Below are positions 1 to 8,798 of a stretch of DNA of 64,000 nt, piece by piece. Below the pieces are notes generated by a model. It saw only the letters and a program-made list of their open reading frames with translations. It ran no database searches and was not told where the DNA came from. Each line of letters starts with the position of its first letter. The stretch's first letter is position 1. The DNA is from Pelagibacteraceae bacterium AG-404-P08 (GTDB lineage: Bacteria; Pseudomonadota; Alphaproteobacteria; HIMB59). The stretch spans positions 1 to 64,000 of the forward strand of contig QCJF01000008.1 in assembly GCA_003216195.1 (NCBI GenBank), read 5' to 3'. The position numbers and the translations under genes were made by a program.

Positions 1-2876
1 CCTGAGTAACCAGTCGGTAATCTCAAAGAAGTATCTTTAACATCAGCTGCCTTTTCTGAGAAAATTGCTCTCAATAACTTTTCCTCAGGAGTGATAGGTG
101 AGTCACCTTTTGGAGAAACTTTTCCGACAAGAATGTCTCCGGGTTTGACTTCAGAGCCAATATAAACAATTCCTGCCTCATCAAGATTAGTTATACTTTC
201 ATCACCGACATTAGGCATATCTCTTGTAATTTCTTCTGGGCCTAATTTAGTATCTCTACATAAGACTTCGAACTCCTCAATATGAATTGAAGTATATCTG
301 TCTTCATGGACAACTCTTTCAGACATTATTATGGAGTCCTCAAAGTTATATCCATTCCATGGCATAAAGCCTACAAGTAAGTTTCTTCCTAAAGCTAATT
401 CTCCTAAGTCAGTTGAAGGACCATCTGCAATAATATCTCCTCTCTCAACATAATCTCCAATTTTTACGATTGGTTTTTGGTTAATTGCAGTGCTTTGATT
501 AGATCTTTGAAACTTTTTCAAATTATAAATGTCGACACCACTTTTATCCTTACTAATGTTTTTCGAGTCAGATCTTATAACAATTCTTGAGGAGTCAACT
601 TGATGAACGTATCCACTATTTTTTGCAATAACAACAGCTCCACTATCTCTTGCTACTTTTGATTCAAATCCTGTGCCAACAAGAGGGGCTTCACTTTTAA
701 CCAAAGGAACAGCCTGTCTCATCATATTTGATCCCATTAAAGCTCTGTTAGCATCATCATTTTCGAGGAATGGGATAAGAGAGGCTGCGACAGATACTAA
801 TTGTTGAGGGTTTACATCCATAAAGTCTATTTCAGATGGATCGCAGAAAATAAAATCACCCCTTCTTCTGCAACTAACTTGTTCTTCTGCAAATTTTCCA
901 TTATCGCTAATTGGGCTATTTGCTTGAGCTATGGTATAGCTCTCTTCTTCATCAGCATTTAAATATAAAACTTCATCTGTAACAAAACCTTTTACTATTT
1001 TTCTATATGGAGTTTCAATAAATCCGTATTGATTAATTCTTGCAAAAGATGAAAGGCTATTAATTAAACCTATATTTGAACCCTCAGGTGTTTCTATAGG
1101 GCATATTCTGCCGTAGTGAGTAGTATGAACATCCCTAACCTCAAATCCAGCTCTTTCTCTTGTTAGACCGCCTGGTCCTAACGCAGAAATTCTTCTTTTG
1201 TGTGTAATCTCACTTAGTGGGTTTGTTTGATCCATAAATTGGCTTAATTGACTTGTTCCAGTGAACTCTTTTAAAACAGTCTGTATAGGTTTAGAATTTA
1301 CAAGATCCTGAGGCATTATAGACTCGATATCAACTGTTCCCATTTTTTCTCTTATTGCTCTTTCCATCCTTACTAAACCAATTCTGTATTGGTTTTCAAT
1401 TAACTCTCCGACGGAACGAACTCGTCTATTTCCAAGATGGTCAATGTCGTCTTTACCAGCACTTTCTGTCTTCATATCAAAAAGTTTTTTAGCAACAGCA
1501 AGAATGTCTGATTTACTTAGAATTCTTTGTTTATTATCTTTGTCTAAAGACAAGTAAGAATTTAATTTAACTCTACCTACTTCTGATAGATCGTATCTGT
1601 CTTCACTAAAAAACATATTTTGAAACAAATAGTTACTTGCTTCTAATGTTGGGGGCTCTCCTGGTCTTAAGATTTTAAAAATATCAAAAAGAGCTTCTTC
1701 TCGTGAGTTGTTTTTATCAGCTACAAGAGAATTAATTACACCCAAATTACCCGTCGCCTGATTGGCATTTATTACGGAAAATTGATTTATGGATAGCTCC
1801 TCTAATCTTTTAAAAAACTCTTCTGTTAATAAGGTGCCAGCTTCTGCATAAACTAATCCATTATCGTAATTAACAATATCATTAGATAAATGAAAGCCGT
1901 ATAAATCATGATCTTTAAAAAAGAATTTGTTAATTTTTTTATCTTTTATTTCTTTTAGTAACTTAAGTGATAATTTAATATCTTTATGAGCCACAACTTC
2001 ATTAGTATTCGGGTCGACTAAATTAAATGGTAAATTTTTATATTTAAATTTATTTAAATCTAAGTTTACAATCCAACCATCTTTATTTTTTTTAAAATTA
2101 AAAGTTTCATAAAAGTAAGTTAAAATTTCTTCTGAAGTCATACCTGAAATTTTATAAATATCTGGCTCAACTTTATTTTGCATGCATTCGTGTAAATATT
2201 TTTCAGAAGCCTTAGATGGTAAGGCCTGTAAAATAGTGGTAGATATCATTTTCTTTTTTCGATCGATTCTAAAAAAGAGGTTATCTTTGTGATCGAATTC
2301 GAAATCTAACCAAGAACCTCTATAAGGTATTATTCTTGCATTATATAAAACTTTACCACTTGCGTGAGTTTTACCATCATCATGATCAAAAAAGACACCT
2401 GGTGATCGATGTAATTGACTAACTACAACTCTTTCGGTTCCATTTACAACAAACGTACCGTTATTAGTCATCAAAGGTAAATCGCCTAAATAAACTACTT
2501 GTTCTTTTATATCTCTTAATGATTTTTCTTCGGTTTCTTCATTGATATCCCATATTATTAGTCGAAATGTAACCATCAGGGAGGCAGAGAAAGTTAAACC
2601 CTTCCTCCTACACTCATCTACATCATATTTAGGATTATCAAGATAATAATCTATATAGTGAAGTTCAGATTTACCTGCGTAGTCTTTAATTGGAAAGACA
2701 GAATTAAAGACTTCCTGCAAGCCTGTATTTGAACGGTTCTCTACTGATTTTCCCAATTGAAGGAACTTATCATAGGAGATTTTTTGAATATCTACTAAAT
2801 TTGGAACTTCAATCGTTTTACCGATCTTACCAAAGGAATAGCGAATTCGTTTTTTTTCTGTAAAGCTAAGTGGCAT
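1..2876 (-). CDS. rpoB: RNA polymerase beta subunit RpoB (partial, C-terminus off the left edge)
   Basis: Reading the complement from the ATG at 2876 gives an open frame to the window edge, about 958 residues of a protein usually near 1350. The start [18 protein letters not shown] is typical of RpoB. The rifampicin region lies near 1170-1290 and reads [20 protein letters not shown] followed by [10 protein letters not shown]. The Asp, His and Ser that mutate in rifampicin resistance are all wild type, so the enzyme should be sensitive (inference). It is the catalytic beta subunit of RNA polymerase. It lies 25 bases downstream of rplL in the conserved rplKAJL-rpoBC order; rpoC is expected just beyond the edge. 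Confidence 0.97.
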   Translation of the reverse strand, partial: MPLSFTEKKRIRYSFGKIGKTIEVPNLVDIQKISYDKFLQLGKSVENRSNTGLQEVFNSVFPIKDYAGKSELHYIDYYLDNPKYDVDECRRKGLTFSASLMVTFRLIIWDINEETEEKSLRDIKEQVVYLGDLPLMTNNGTFVVNGTERVVVSQLHRSPGVFFDHDDGKTHASGKVLYNARIIPYRGSWLDFEFDHKDNLFFRIDRKKKMISTTILQALPSKASEKYLHECMQNKVEPDIYKISGMTSEEILTYFYETFNFKKNKDGWIVNLDLNKFKYKNLPFNLVDPNTNEVVAHKDIKLSLKLLKEIKDKKINKFFFKDHDLYGFHLSNDIVNYDNGLVYAEAGTLLTEEFFKRLEELSINQFSVINANQATGNLGVINSLVADKNNSREEALFDIFKILRPGEPPTLEASNYLFQNMFFSEDRYDLSEVGRVKLNSYLSLDKDNKQRILSKSDILAVAKKLFDMKTESAGKDDIDHLGNRRVRSVGELIENQYRIGLVRMERAIREKMGTVDIESIMPQDLVNSKPIQTVLKEFTGTSQLSQFMDQTNPLSEITHKRRISALGPGGLTRERAGFEVRDVHTTHYGRICPIETPEGSNIGLINSLSSFARINQYGFIETPYRKIVKGFVTDEVLYLNADEEESYTIAQANSPISDNGKFAEEQVSCRRRGDFIFCDPSEIDFMDVNPQQLVSVAASLIPFLENDDANRALMGSNMMRQAVPLVKSEAPLVGTGFESKVARDSGAVVIAKNSGYVHQVDSSRIVIRSDSKNISKDKSGVDIYNLKKFQRSNQSTAINQKPIVKIGDYVERGDIIADGPSTDLGELALGRNLLVGFMPWNGYNFEDSIIMSERVVHEDRYTSIHIEEFEVLCRDTKLGPEEITRDMPNVGDESITNLDEAGIVYIGSEVKPGDILVGKVSPKGDSPITPEEKLLRAIFSEKAADVKDTSLRLPTGYS

Positions 2877-2901
2877 ATTATATAGAACCTACAATAATTA
2901 A

Positions 2902-3276
2902 TTATTTGAGTTCTACTTTTGCACCTGCGGCTTCTAGCTGTGTCTTCATAGCTTCCGCCTCTTCTTTCTTAGCTCCTTCTTTTAATGTTTTTGGAGCACC
3001 TTCAACCATGTCTTTTGCTTCTTTTAAACCTAGACCTGTAATAGCTCTTACTTCTTTAATAACATTAATTTTTTGATCTCCGGCTGCTGCAAGCACTACA
3101 TCAAAAGCATCTTTTTCTTCTGCTGCGTCAGCTGCAGGAGCTGCTCCACCTGCCGCTACTGCTACTGGTGCAGCTGCAGTTACGCCCCATTTTTCCTCTA
3201 ATAGCTTTGAAAGTTCAGCTGCTTCCATTACTGTTAGTGTTGATAGCTCATCAACAATTTTATTTAAATCTGCCAT
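2902..3276 (-). CDS. rplL: 50S ribosomal protein L7/L12
   Basis: This 124-residue protein has the normal L7/L12 length and architecture: an N-terminal dimerisation helix ([20 protein letters not shown]), an Ala/Gly/Pro-rich hinge at about residues 35-50, and a C-terminal domain that binds translation factors and contains [20 protein letters not shown]. It forms the flexible ribosomal stalk on L10 and recruits EF-Tu and EF-G. It starts 17 bases after the rplJ stop and precedes rpoB, as in most bacteria. The Ala-rich hinge makes this one of the least AT-rich stretches in the window. Confidence 0.98.
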   Translation of the reverse strand: MADLNKIVDELSTLTVMEAAELSKLLEEKWGVTAAAPVAVAAGGAAPAADAAEEKDAFDVVLAAAGDQKINVIKEVRAITGLGLKEAKDMVEGAPKTLKEGAKKEEAEAMKTQLEAAGAKVELK

Positions 3277-3293
3277 TTTTTGTCTCTCCCTAA

Positions 3294-3800
3294 TTAGTCT
3301 TTTTTGTTTTGTAGTATTGAAATAATATCCTGATCTGGTCTTTGTAATAATCTCACTAGTTTTGATGCAGGAGCATTAATCAATCCAACTATTTTTCCTC
3401 TTATTTCATCAAGAGAAGGTAAAGTTGCAACCTTTGCTATATCCTCTTTTGAATATAGTTGGTTATCAAAAAAAGCTGCCTCCGCAGATAGCTTTTTTAA
3501 ATCTTTTTCAAATTTTTTACAAACTTTTGCAGTTCCAACAGGATTATTTGTAAAAATTAATAGTTTTTGATTAGATAAAAAATCAATAAGACCTTTTTTT
3601 TCATCATCTTTGTTAACAAATATTTTAACGATATTATTTTTGGAAACTTTAGTTACCCCATCATTATTTCTAATTTCAGTTCGAAATTCGATCATTTCTT
3701 TAACTGACATCTCTGAAAATGATGCAACAAATATAGCTGAATAATCCTTTGACATTTGATCAAGGTTTTCAATGTATTGTTGTTTTTCAGCTTTATTCAT
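3294..3800 (-). CDS. rplJ: 50S ribosomal protein L10
   Basis: The 168-residue product matches L10, the protein that anchors L7/L12 dimers to 23S rRNA. Its N-terminus ([20 protein letters not shown]) resembles the usual MDRAEKxxxVxxL start and the C-terminal helix carries the L7/L12 binding segment. Its ATG overlaps the rplA stop by one base (TAATG), which suggests translational coupling. The usual L10 leader, which lets L10 repress its own operon, would normally sit in front of this gene; here no untranslated gap exists, so autoregulation must act elsewhere or not at all (inference). Confidence 0.97.
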   Translation of the reverse strand: MNKAEKQQYIENLDQMSKDYSAIFVASFSEMSVKEMIEFRTEIRNNDGVTKVSKNNIVKIFVNKDDEKKGLIDFLSNQKLLIFTNNPVGTAKVCKKFEKDLKKLSAEAAFFDNQLYSKEDIAKVATLPSLDEIRGKIVGLINAPASKLVRLLQRPDQDIISILQNKKD

Positions 3801-4474
3801 TATATTTCAACCCTTAAACCAAAACCCATAGAAGAAGATAGATAAACAGAATTCACAAAGTTACCCTTCAATCCTGATGGTTTGATTTTTTTAATTTCAT
3901 CAATAAAAGAAGTTATGTTTTCAGTTAATTTACTATCGTCAAAACTAACTTTACCTAAAGCTGCATGTATAGTTCCTGCTTTATCATTTTTGTATGCCAC
4001 AAGTCCTTTATTGATATTTTCAATTGTACTTTTTATATCATTTGTAACAGTGCCTGTTTTAGGATTAGGCATTAAACCTTTTGGGCCTAAAATTTTAGCA
4101 ATTTTACTTACAACGGACATCATTTCTGGAGTGGCAACAATTATGTCTACATCAATCTTTTTTTCAAGAGAGGTAACTAAATCATCACCACCTACGTGTT
4201 TAGCACCTGCTTCTTTAGCTTCCTCAGCAGCTTTTCCTTGAGCAAAAACAGCTATTTGAACTTTTTTTCCTAAACCATGTGGTGGTATAAAACTTCCCCT
4301 GACATTTTGATCAGACTGCTTGGAGTCAATACCTGTATTGATCGATACCTCTAAAGACTCGTCAAATTTAACATATTTTTTATCTTTAATAATTTTAACT
4401 GCATCAGATATTTTGTATGACTTTGTAAAGTCTATACCTTCAATTTGTTTTTTTTTATTTTTACTTAAATTCAT
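3800..4474 (-). CDS. rplA: 50S ribosomal protein L1
   Basis: The 224 residues match L1, the mobile stalk protein at the ribosomal E site. The family signature is present as ILGPKGLMPNPKTGTVT at about residue 128, and the middle segment GGDDLV is also typical. The length is close to the usual 230. The gene overlaps both neighbours by one base: its ATG overlaps the rplK stop and its stop overlaps the rplJ start, so rplK-rplA-rplJ should be translated as a coupled chain. Confidence 0.98.
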   Translation of the reverse strand: MNLSKNKKKQIEGIDFTKSYKISDAVKIIKDKKYVKFDESLEVSINTGIDSKQSDQNVRGSFIPPHGLGKKVQIAVFAQGKAAEEAKEAGAKHVGGDDLVTSLEKKIDVDIIVATPEMMSVVSKIAKILGPKGLMPNPKTGTVTNDIKSTIENINKGLVAYKNDKAGTIHAALGKVSFDDSKLTENITSFIDEIKKIKPSGLKGNFVNSVYLSSSMGFGLRVEI

Positions 4475-4899
4475 TATACAACTTCCATCCCCATTGACCT
4501 AGCTGATCCAAGTACAATTTTTGATGCTTGATCAACATCATAAGCATTGAGATCTTCCAATTTTTCTTTAGCTATCTCTTCCACCTGTTTCATCGTAACT
4601 TTACCTAATTTTGCTCTACCAGGCGTTTGGCATCCTTTTTTAATTTTTGCAGCTTTCTTTAGATAAAAAGTAACGGGTGGTTTCTTTGTAACAAAATCAA
4701 AAGATCTATCTTTGTATGCAGTAATTATAGTTGGTATAGGTGCGCCTTTTTCCAAATCTTTTGTCTTATCATTAAACTGCTTACAAAAATCTTGAATATT
4801 TAATCCTTTTTGACCTAAAGCGGGACCTACAGGAGGTGCGGGGTTAGCCGAACCAGCTGGGATTTGTAATTTTATATATCCTAAAATTTCTTTAGCCAT
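4474..4899 (-). CDS. rplK: 50S ribosomal protein L11
   Basis: The 141-residue protein has the full L11 pattern: [20 protein letters not shown] near the N-terminus, which forms the thiostrepton-sensitive domain, then the rRNA-binding C-terminal domain ending in [11 protein letters not shown], a near-universal L11 ending. L11 forms the GTPase-associated centre with 23S rRNA. It follows nusG by 4 bases and overlaps rplA by one base. Confidence 0.98.
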   Translation of the reverse strand: MAKEILGYIKLQIPAGSANPAPPVGPALGQKGLNIQDFCKQFNDKTKDLEKGAPIPTIITAYKDRSFDFVTKKPPVTFYLKKAAKIKKGCQTPGRAKLGKVTMKQVEEIAKEKLEDLNAYDVDQASKIVLGSARSMGMEVV

Positions 4900-4903
4900 G
4901 CAT

Positions 4904-5449
4904 TTAACCCTTAACCACTTGTGAATAATCTAACTCTAAAGGTGTCGGTCTCCCAAAAATTGAGACAGACACTTTAAGCTTTTGTCTTGAAGTGTCAACC
5001 TCTTCTATAATACCGCTAAATGAAGCAAATGGACCATCAGACACCTTAATCTGTTCACCAACCTCATACTCAAACTTAGGTTTAGGATTGTCAACTCCCT
5101 CTGTAATATCTTGTAGTAATTTAGATACTTCTCTTTCAGATATAGCAATCGGTTTGTCTTTTGTACCGAGAAAATTAGAAACTTTTGGTATATCTCTAAC
5201 TAAGTGCCAAGTGTCATCATTCATAATCATCTTGATTAATACATATCCTGGAAAAAATTTTTTTTCAGAATTAACTCTTACACCCCTTCTCACCTCAACC
5301 ACTGCTTGAGTTGGAACAGATACTTCAGATATAGCATCTTCTAAATTTACTTTCTTTGCCTCATCTAAAATTGAGTCTGCAACTTTTTTTTCGAAGCCTG
5401 AGTGGCAGTGTACTACGTACCACTTTGATGTTTCTGTATTTTCAACCAT
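4904..5449 (-). CDS. nusG: Transcription termination/antitermination factor NusG
   Basis: The 181-residue protein has an N-terminal NGN domain ([25 protein letters not shown]) that binds the RNA polymerase clamp, and a C-terminal KOW domain ([20 protein letters not shown]) that contacts Rho or ribosomal protein S10. Length and order are standard. It sits 4 bases downstream of secE, the usual arrangement, and 4 bases upstream of rplK. Confidence 0.98.
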   Translation of the reverse strand: MVENTETSKWYVVHCHSGFEKKVADSILDEAKKVNLEDAISEVSVPTQAVVEVRRGVRVNSEKKFFPGYVLIKMIMNDDTWHLVRDIPKVSNFLGTKDKPIAISEREVSKLLQDITEGVDNPKPKFEYEVGEQIKVSDGPFASFSGIIEEVDTSRQKLKVSVSIFGRPTPLELDYSQVVKG

Positions 5450-5453
5450 TAAA

Positions 5454-5639
5454 TTATCCTAGAACTATTCTTACAATAAAAGAAAAAAATTGATCTAAGA
5501 GCATTAAAATAATTGCAGCAATACTAATCACAACCAAAACGATACCTGCTGAAGTAAAAGTTTCACGCTTAGAGGGCCAGGTAACTTTAGATACCTCCTG
5601 TCGAACTTCTCTTAAATATTTAGCAGGATTAAATTTCAT
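5454..5639 (-). CDS. secE: Preprotein translocase subunit SecE
   Basis: I place the start at the ATG at 5639 (MKFNPAKYLREVRQEVSKV), giving 61 residues. A longer reading frame exists upstream but it runs into tRNA-Trp, so it is not real. The product has the SecE amphipathic segment EVRQEVSKVTWPSKRET followed by one transmembrane helix (about residues 31-53). SecE stabilises SecY in the inner-membrane protein-export channel. The short single-helix form is common outside enterobacteria. Confidence 0.95.
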   Translation of the reverse strand: MKFNPAKYLREVRQEVSKVTWPSKRETFTSAGIVLVVISIAAIILMLLDQFFSFIVRIVLG

Positions 5640-5657
5640 GTTATAATTTATATTTTT

Positions 5658-5733
5658 TGGCAGGAGTGGCAGGCATCGAACCCGCAACCTCCGGTTTTGG
5701 AGACCGGCGCTCTACCAGTTGAGCTACACTCCT
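5658..5733 (-). tRNA. trpT: tRNA-Trp (anticodon CCA)
   Basis: The complement folds into a complete cloverleaf: acceptor AGGAGTG/CACTCCT, D arm, anticodon loop CTCCAAA, T arm with GGTTCGATGCC, discriminator G and encoded CCA (complement of 5658-5660). The CCA anticodon reads UGG. tRNA-Trp between tuf and secE is a classical bacterial order, so it is probably cotranscribed and released by processing. Confidence 0.97.
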
Positions 5734-5762
5734 TCATATTAGTATTACTGCAGAGAATATTT

Positions 5763-6953
5763 TTATTCGATAATCTCTGAAACAACTCCTGAGCCAACTG
5801 TTCTACCGCCTTCACGAATAGCAAAACGTAAGTTGTTATTCATTGCGATAGGAGCAAGTAACTCAACTTCAAGTGTAATATTATCTCCAGGCATTACCAT
5901 TTCAGTACCTTCAGGCAATTTAATTGAACCAGTAACATCAGTAGTTCTAAAATAAAACTGAGGTCTGTAATTTGCAAAGAAAGGAGTGTGTCTTCCACCC
6001 TCTTCTTTGCTTAAAGCGTAAATCTCTGCTTTAAATTTTTTGTGAGGTTTAATACTACCAGGAGCTGCCAAAACTTGGCCTCTTTCAACCTCTTCCTTTT
6101 TAGTTCCACGAAGAAGAGCACCAATATTATCTCCAGCTTCACCTGAGTCTAATAGTTTTCTAAACATCTCAACTCCAGTGCAAACTGTTTTGGTTGTATC
6201 TTTTAAACCAATAATTTCAATTTCTTCACCTGGTTTAATAACACCTTGTTCAACTCTTCCAGTAACAACAGTACCTCTTCCAGAAATAGAAAATACGTCT
6301 TCAACTGGCATCAAGAAAGGTTTATCTAATTCTCTTGTAGGAGCAGGGATATACTCATCAATTTTTGACATTAATTCAATGATTGAATTTTTTCCAATAT
6401 TTTCATCTCTGTCTTCTACAGCTGCAAGAGCTGATCCTTTAACGATTGGGATATCATCTCCAGGGAAATCATATTTTGATAGTAGTTCTCTTATTTCAAC
6501 TTCTACAAGCTCTAACAATTCTTGATCATCTACTTGATCAACTTTATTTAAGTAAACAACTAATGCTGGAACACCAACCTGTCTGGCTAAAAGAATGTGT
6601 TCACGTGTTTGAGGCATTGGACCATCAGCAGCGTTGACAACTAAAATACCTCCGTCCATCTGAGCAGCACCTGTAATCATATTTTTTACATAGTCTGCGT
6701 GACCTGGACAGTCGACGTGAGCATAGTGTCTTTTATCAGTTGAATACTCTACGTGCGCTGTTGAAATTGTTATACCTCTCTCTTTTTCTTCAGGTGCTTT
6801 ATCAATTTCATCATAAGCTGTAAACTCTGCACCACCTTTTTCTGCCAAAACTTTTGTTATTGCTGCAGTAAGTGTAGTTTTACCATGGTCTACGTGACCG
6901 ATAGTTCCGATGTTGACGTGTTCTTTCGATCTGTCAAATTTTTCTTTAGTCAT
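5763..6953 (-). CDS. tuf: Elongation factor Tu
   Basis: The 396-residue protein has all EF-Tu motifs: P-loop GHVDHGKTT near residue 19, switch I with [15 protein letters not shown] (G3) and NKVD (G4), followed by the two beta-barrel domains. It delivers aminoacyl-tRNA to the ribosome. It is the first protein gene of the tuf-tRNA-secE-nusG-rpl-rpoB run. Base composition is less AT-rich than its neighbours, as expected for a strongly conserved and highly expressed gene. Confidence 0.99.
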   Translation of the reverse strand: MTKEKFDRSKEHVNIGTIGHVDHGKTTLTAAITKVLAEKGGAEFTAYDEIDKAPEEKERGITISTAHVEYSTDKRHYAHVDCPGHADYVKNMITGAAQMDGGILVVNAADGPMPQTREHILLARQVGVPALVVYLNKVDQVDDQELLELVEVEIRELLSKYDFPGDDIPIVKGSALAAVEDRDENIGKNSIIELMSKIDEYIPAPTRELDKPFLMPVEDVFSISGRGTVVTGRVEQGVIKPGEEIEIIGLKDTTKTVCTGVEMFRKLLDSGEAGDNIGALLRGTKKEEVERGQVLAAPGSIKPHKKFKAEIYALSKEEGGRHTPFFANYRPQFYFRTTDVTGSIKLPEGTEMVMPGDNITLEVELLAPIAMNNNLRFAIREGGRTVGSGVVSEIIE

Positions 6954-7005
6954 TTTAAGTTGTTACCTCTTTTTAATATCTATTACTTAATTTTTTCAAT
7001 GTACT

Positions 7006-7079
7006 TGGAGCGGGTGAAGGGAATCGAACCCTCGTAGCCAGCTTGGAAGGCTGGAGCTTTACCATTAAGCTACACCCGC
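7006..7079 (-). tRNA. tRNA-Gly (anticodon TCC)
   Basis: The complement forms a cloverleaf with acceptor GCGGGTG/CACCCGC, anticodon loop CTTCCAA, T arm GAGGGTTCGATTCCCTTC, discriminator T and encoded CCA (complement of 7006-7008). The TCC anticodon reads GGA and GGG. It lies 52 bases upstream of tuf on the same strand, in the common tRNA-Tyr, tRNA-Gly, (tRNA-Thr), tuf neighbourhood. Confidence 0.96.
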
Positions 7080-7183
7080 GATTTAGCGGGTAACCACTTC
7101 AAAACATCCACAAAATCAAATCCTTGTGAGTTCCGATAAACTACTAATTTTTCTTTAAAATTCAATAAGAAAAGTGAAAAAAG

Positions 7184-7269
7184 TGGTGGAGGGAGTAGGA
7201 TTCGAACCTACGTACACTTGCGTGAACAGATTTACAGTCTGCCGCCTTTAACCACTCGGCCATCCCTCC
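7184..7269 (-). tRNA. tRNA-Tyr (anticodon GTA)
   Basis: This class II tRNA of 86 bases has acceptor GGAGGGA/TCCCTCC, anticodon loop centred on GTA (ACTGTAAAT), a long variable arm, T arm GTAGGTTCGAATCCTAC, discriminator A and encoded CCA (complement of 7184-7186). The long variable arm together with GTA identifies Tyr. The 104 bases between this gene and tRNA-Gly hold no recognisable gene. Confidence 0.96.
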
Positions 7270-7355
7270 AAATTGTTTAAAATCAGGTGTTGATTAATAG
7301 ATAATTGTCTTTGAAAGTCAATAGACTTCGTTAATTTTTACTGTTATTTAAAACA

Positions 7356-8078
7356 ATGCTTATTTCAGGGACTAATTCTTGCACTAGTTGTATAATTCAT
7401 AACCCTGATAAAATTATTGAAATTTATATAAATATTGAAAGACAATCAGATTTTGCAAAGTTGATAGAGCAAAATAAACTTAATAATAAGACAAGGTTAC
7501 TAAAGAAAAACGATTTTAGTAGACTTGGTATTAAAAATGATAGATTTATCAGTGATATAGTTATAAGAAGAGAAAAGTATAAAAATTCCAATTTAGAGGA
7601 AATTATTATAAACACCAAAAAATCCCTTATTATTATAGCCGATCATATTACAGACCAAAATAACCTAGGAAATATAGTAAGAACGGCAGTTTTAATGGGA
7701 GCTGATGGTCTATTACTATCAGAGCATTCTTCGGCAGATATTAACGAAGTAACGTCATTAACCTCGTCTGGAGCCGTTGAAGTGTTGAAATATCATGTCT
7801 CTAAAAATATTAACAGAACAATAGAAGTTCTAAAAAAATCTGGCTATTGGACTTATTCCCTAGTTATGAGTGGCCAGGAAATGAACAGAGAATTTAATTT
7901 TGATAAAAAATCTGTCATCATTGTAGGAAATGAAGGAAAAGGGATTAGAAGAAATATTTTAACAAAGAGTGACTTTAAAATAAGAATACCTCAAATTAAT
8001 GTTGATGGCATTGATAGTTATAATGCAGCAAATTCTCTAGCAATTGCTGCATATCATTTCAAAATTAGTACTTTTTAA
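7356..8078 (+). CDS. rlmB: TrmH-family (SPOUT) rRNA 2'-O-methyltransferase, RlmB-like
   Basis: The 240-residue protein has the two-domain RlmB layout: an L30e-like N-terminal domain (about 1-85) and a knotted SPOUT domain. Motif 1 is DHITDQNNLGNIVRTA, motif 2 is VGNEGKGIR and motif 3 is IPQINVDGIDSYNAANSLAI. RlmB methylates G2251 of 23S rRNA using S-adenosylmethionine. Motif 3 normally reads SLNVS; here it is SYNAA, so the Asn is kept but the last Ser is Ala. The gene is monocistronic, divergent from the tRNA block, with tRNA-Thr following. Confidence 0.85.
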   Translation: MLISGTNSCTSCIIHNPDKIIEIYINIERQSDFAKLIEQNKLNNKTRLLKKNDFSRLGIKNDRFISDIVIRREKYKNSNLEEIIINTKKSLIIIADHITDQNNLGNIVRTAVLMGADGLLLSEHSSADINEVTSLTSSGAVEVLKYHVSKNINRTIEVLKKSGYWTYSLVMSGQEMNREFNFDKKSVIIVGNEGKGIRRNILTKSDFKIRIPQINVDGIDSYNAANSLAIAAYHFKISTF

Positions 8079-8119
8079 ATATTGTTTATTTTAGATTTTA
8101 ATATAAATAATAACACAAT

Positions 8120-8195
<76 letters not shown>

Positions 8196-8269
8196 TTTAC
8201 TTTTAGTAGAAACAACCCTTAAACACATATAATTGATTATTCTCAATACTTACATTAAGTTTAAAATAT

Positions 8270-8797
8270 ATGGTTTCGGATATTGATCAATTTGGGAGAG
8301 ATACTACAAGAAATAATAACCCAAGTTTTAACGAAGAAAAATCAAAGAAAATTTTAGACTCATTAGCTGAAATAAAAAATCAATTAGAAAATAAAGACTA
8401 TAATCCAAATGTTGATGACTCATCACCAAGAATAAGAGCTAGTAATTTAAAAAATAAATCTGATTTTGATGAACTGAAATTAAAAATTGAGTCTTTAGAA
8501 AAAAAAATTAATACCATTGATACATTCCTGAATAATAAATCAAGTATCAAGGAAATTCATGAACCGACGTCCAAGAAACTTGATGGGGACTTAAGTATTT
8601 TTCATAAATTAAATAATCATTCATCAATACAACAGAACAAATCATTGCTAGTTCTTGAAGATGATGGTGATTTTAATAAATCAAATTTTAATTTATTTAG
8701 TTTTATAATGACAATAAATTTTCTAACAATAGTTCTTATAGGTTTAATTGTTTACATAAAAGATATACCGATCAAAGATATAATAAGTATTTTTTGA
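8270..8797 (+). CDS. Unknown 175-residue protein with a C-terminal membrane anchor
   Basis: I do not recognise a family. The N-terminal 130 residues are hydrophilic and probably disordered, rich in Asn, Ser, Lys and Asp, with a coiled-coil stretch at about 60-88 (heptad-like FDELKLKIESLEKKI). A single hydrophobic helix follows at about 142-162 (FIMTINFLTIVLIGLIVYI), so the protein is probably tail-anchored in the inner membrane with the N-terminus in the cytoplasm. Composition matches its neighbours. It converges on fdsA with one base between the stop codons. A link to formate dehydrogenase is not shown. Confidence 0.7.
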   Translation: MVSDIDQFGRDTTRNNNPSFNEEKSKKILDSLAEIKNQLENKDYNPNVDDSSPRIRASNLKNKSDFDELKLKIESLEKKINTIDTFLNNKSSIKEIHEPTSKKLDGDLSIFHKLNNHSSIQQNKSLLVLEDDGDFNKSNFNLFSFIMTINFLTIVLIGLIVYIKDIPIKDIISIF

Positions 8798-8798
8798 A

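Noticed and set aside
3882-4241. Plus-strand open frame of about 119 codons
   Set aside because: It is antisense to rplA, rich in Leu/Ser/Ile as expected from the reverse of a Lys-rich gene, and resembles no family.
5640-5687. Sixteen-residue N-terminal extension of SecE
   Set aside because: It is translated from the tRNA-Trp region; the internal ATG at 5639 gives a normal SecE start.
6178-6637. Two plus-strand open frames inside tuf
   Set aside because: They are shadows of the strongly conserved tuf gene; no independent start signal or protein motif is seen.
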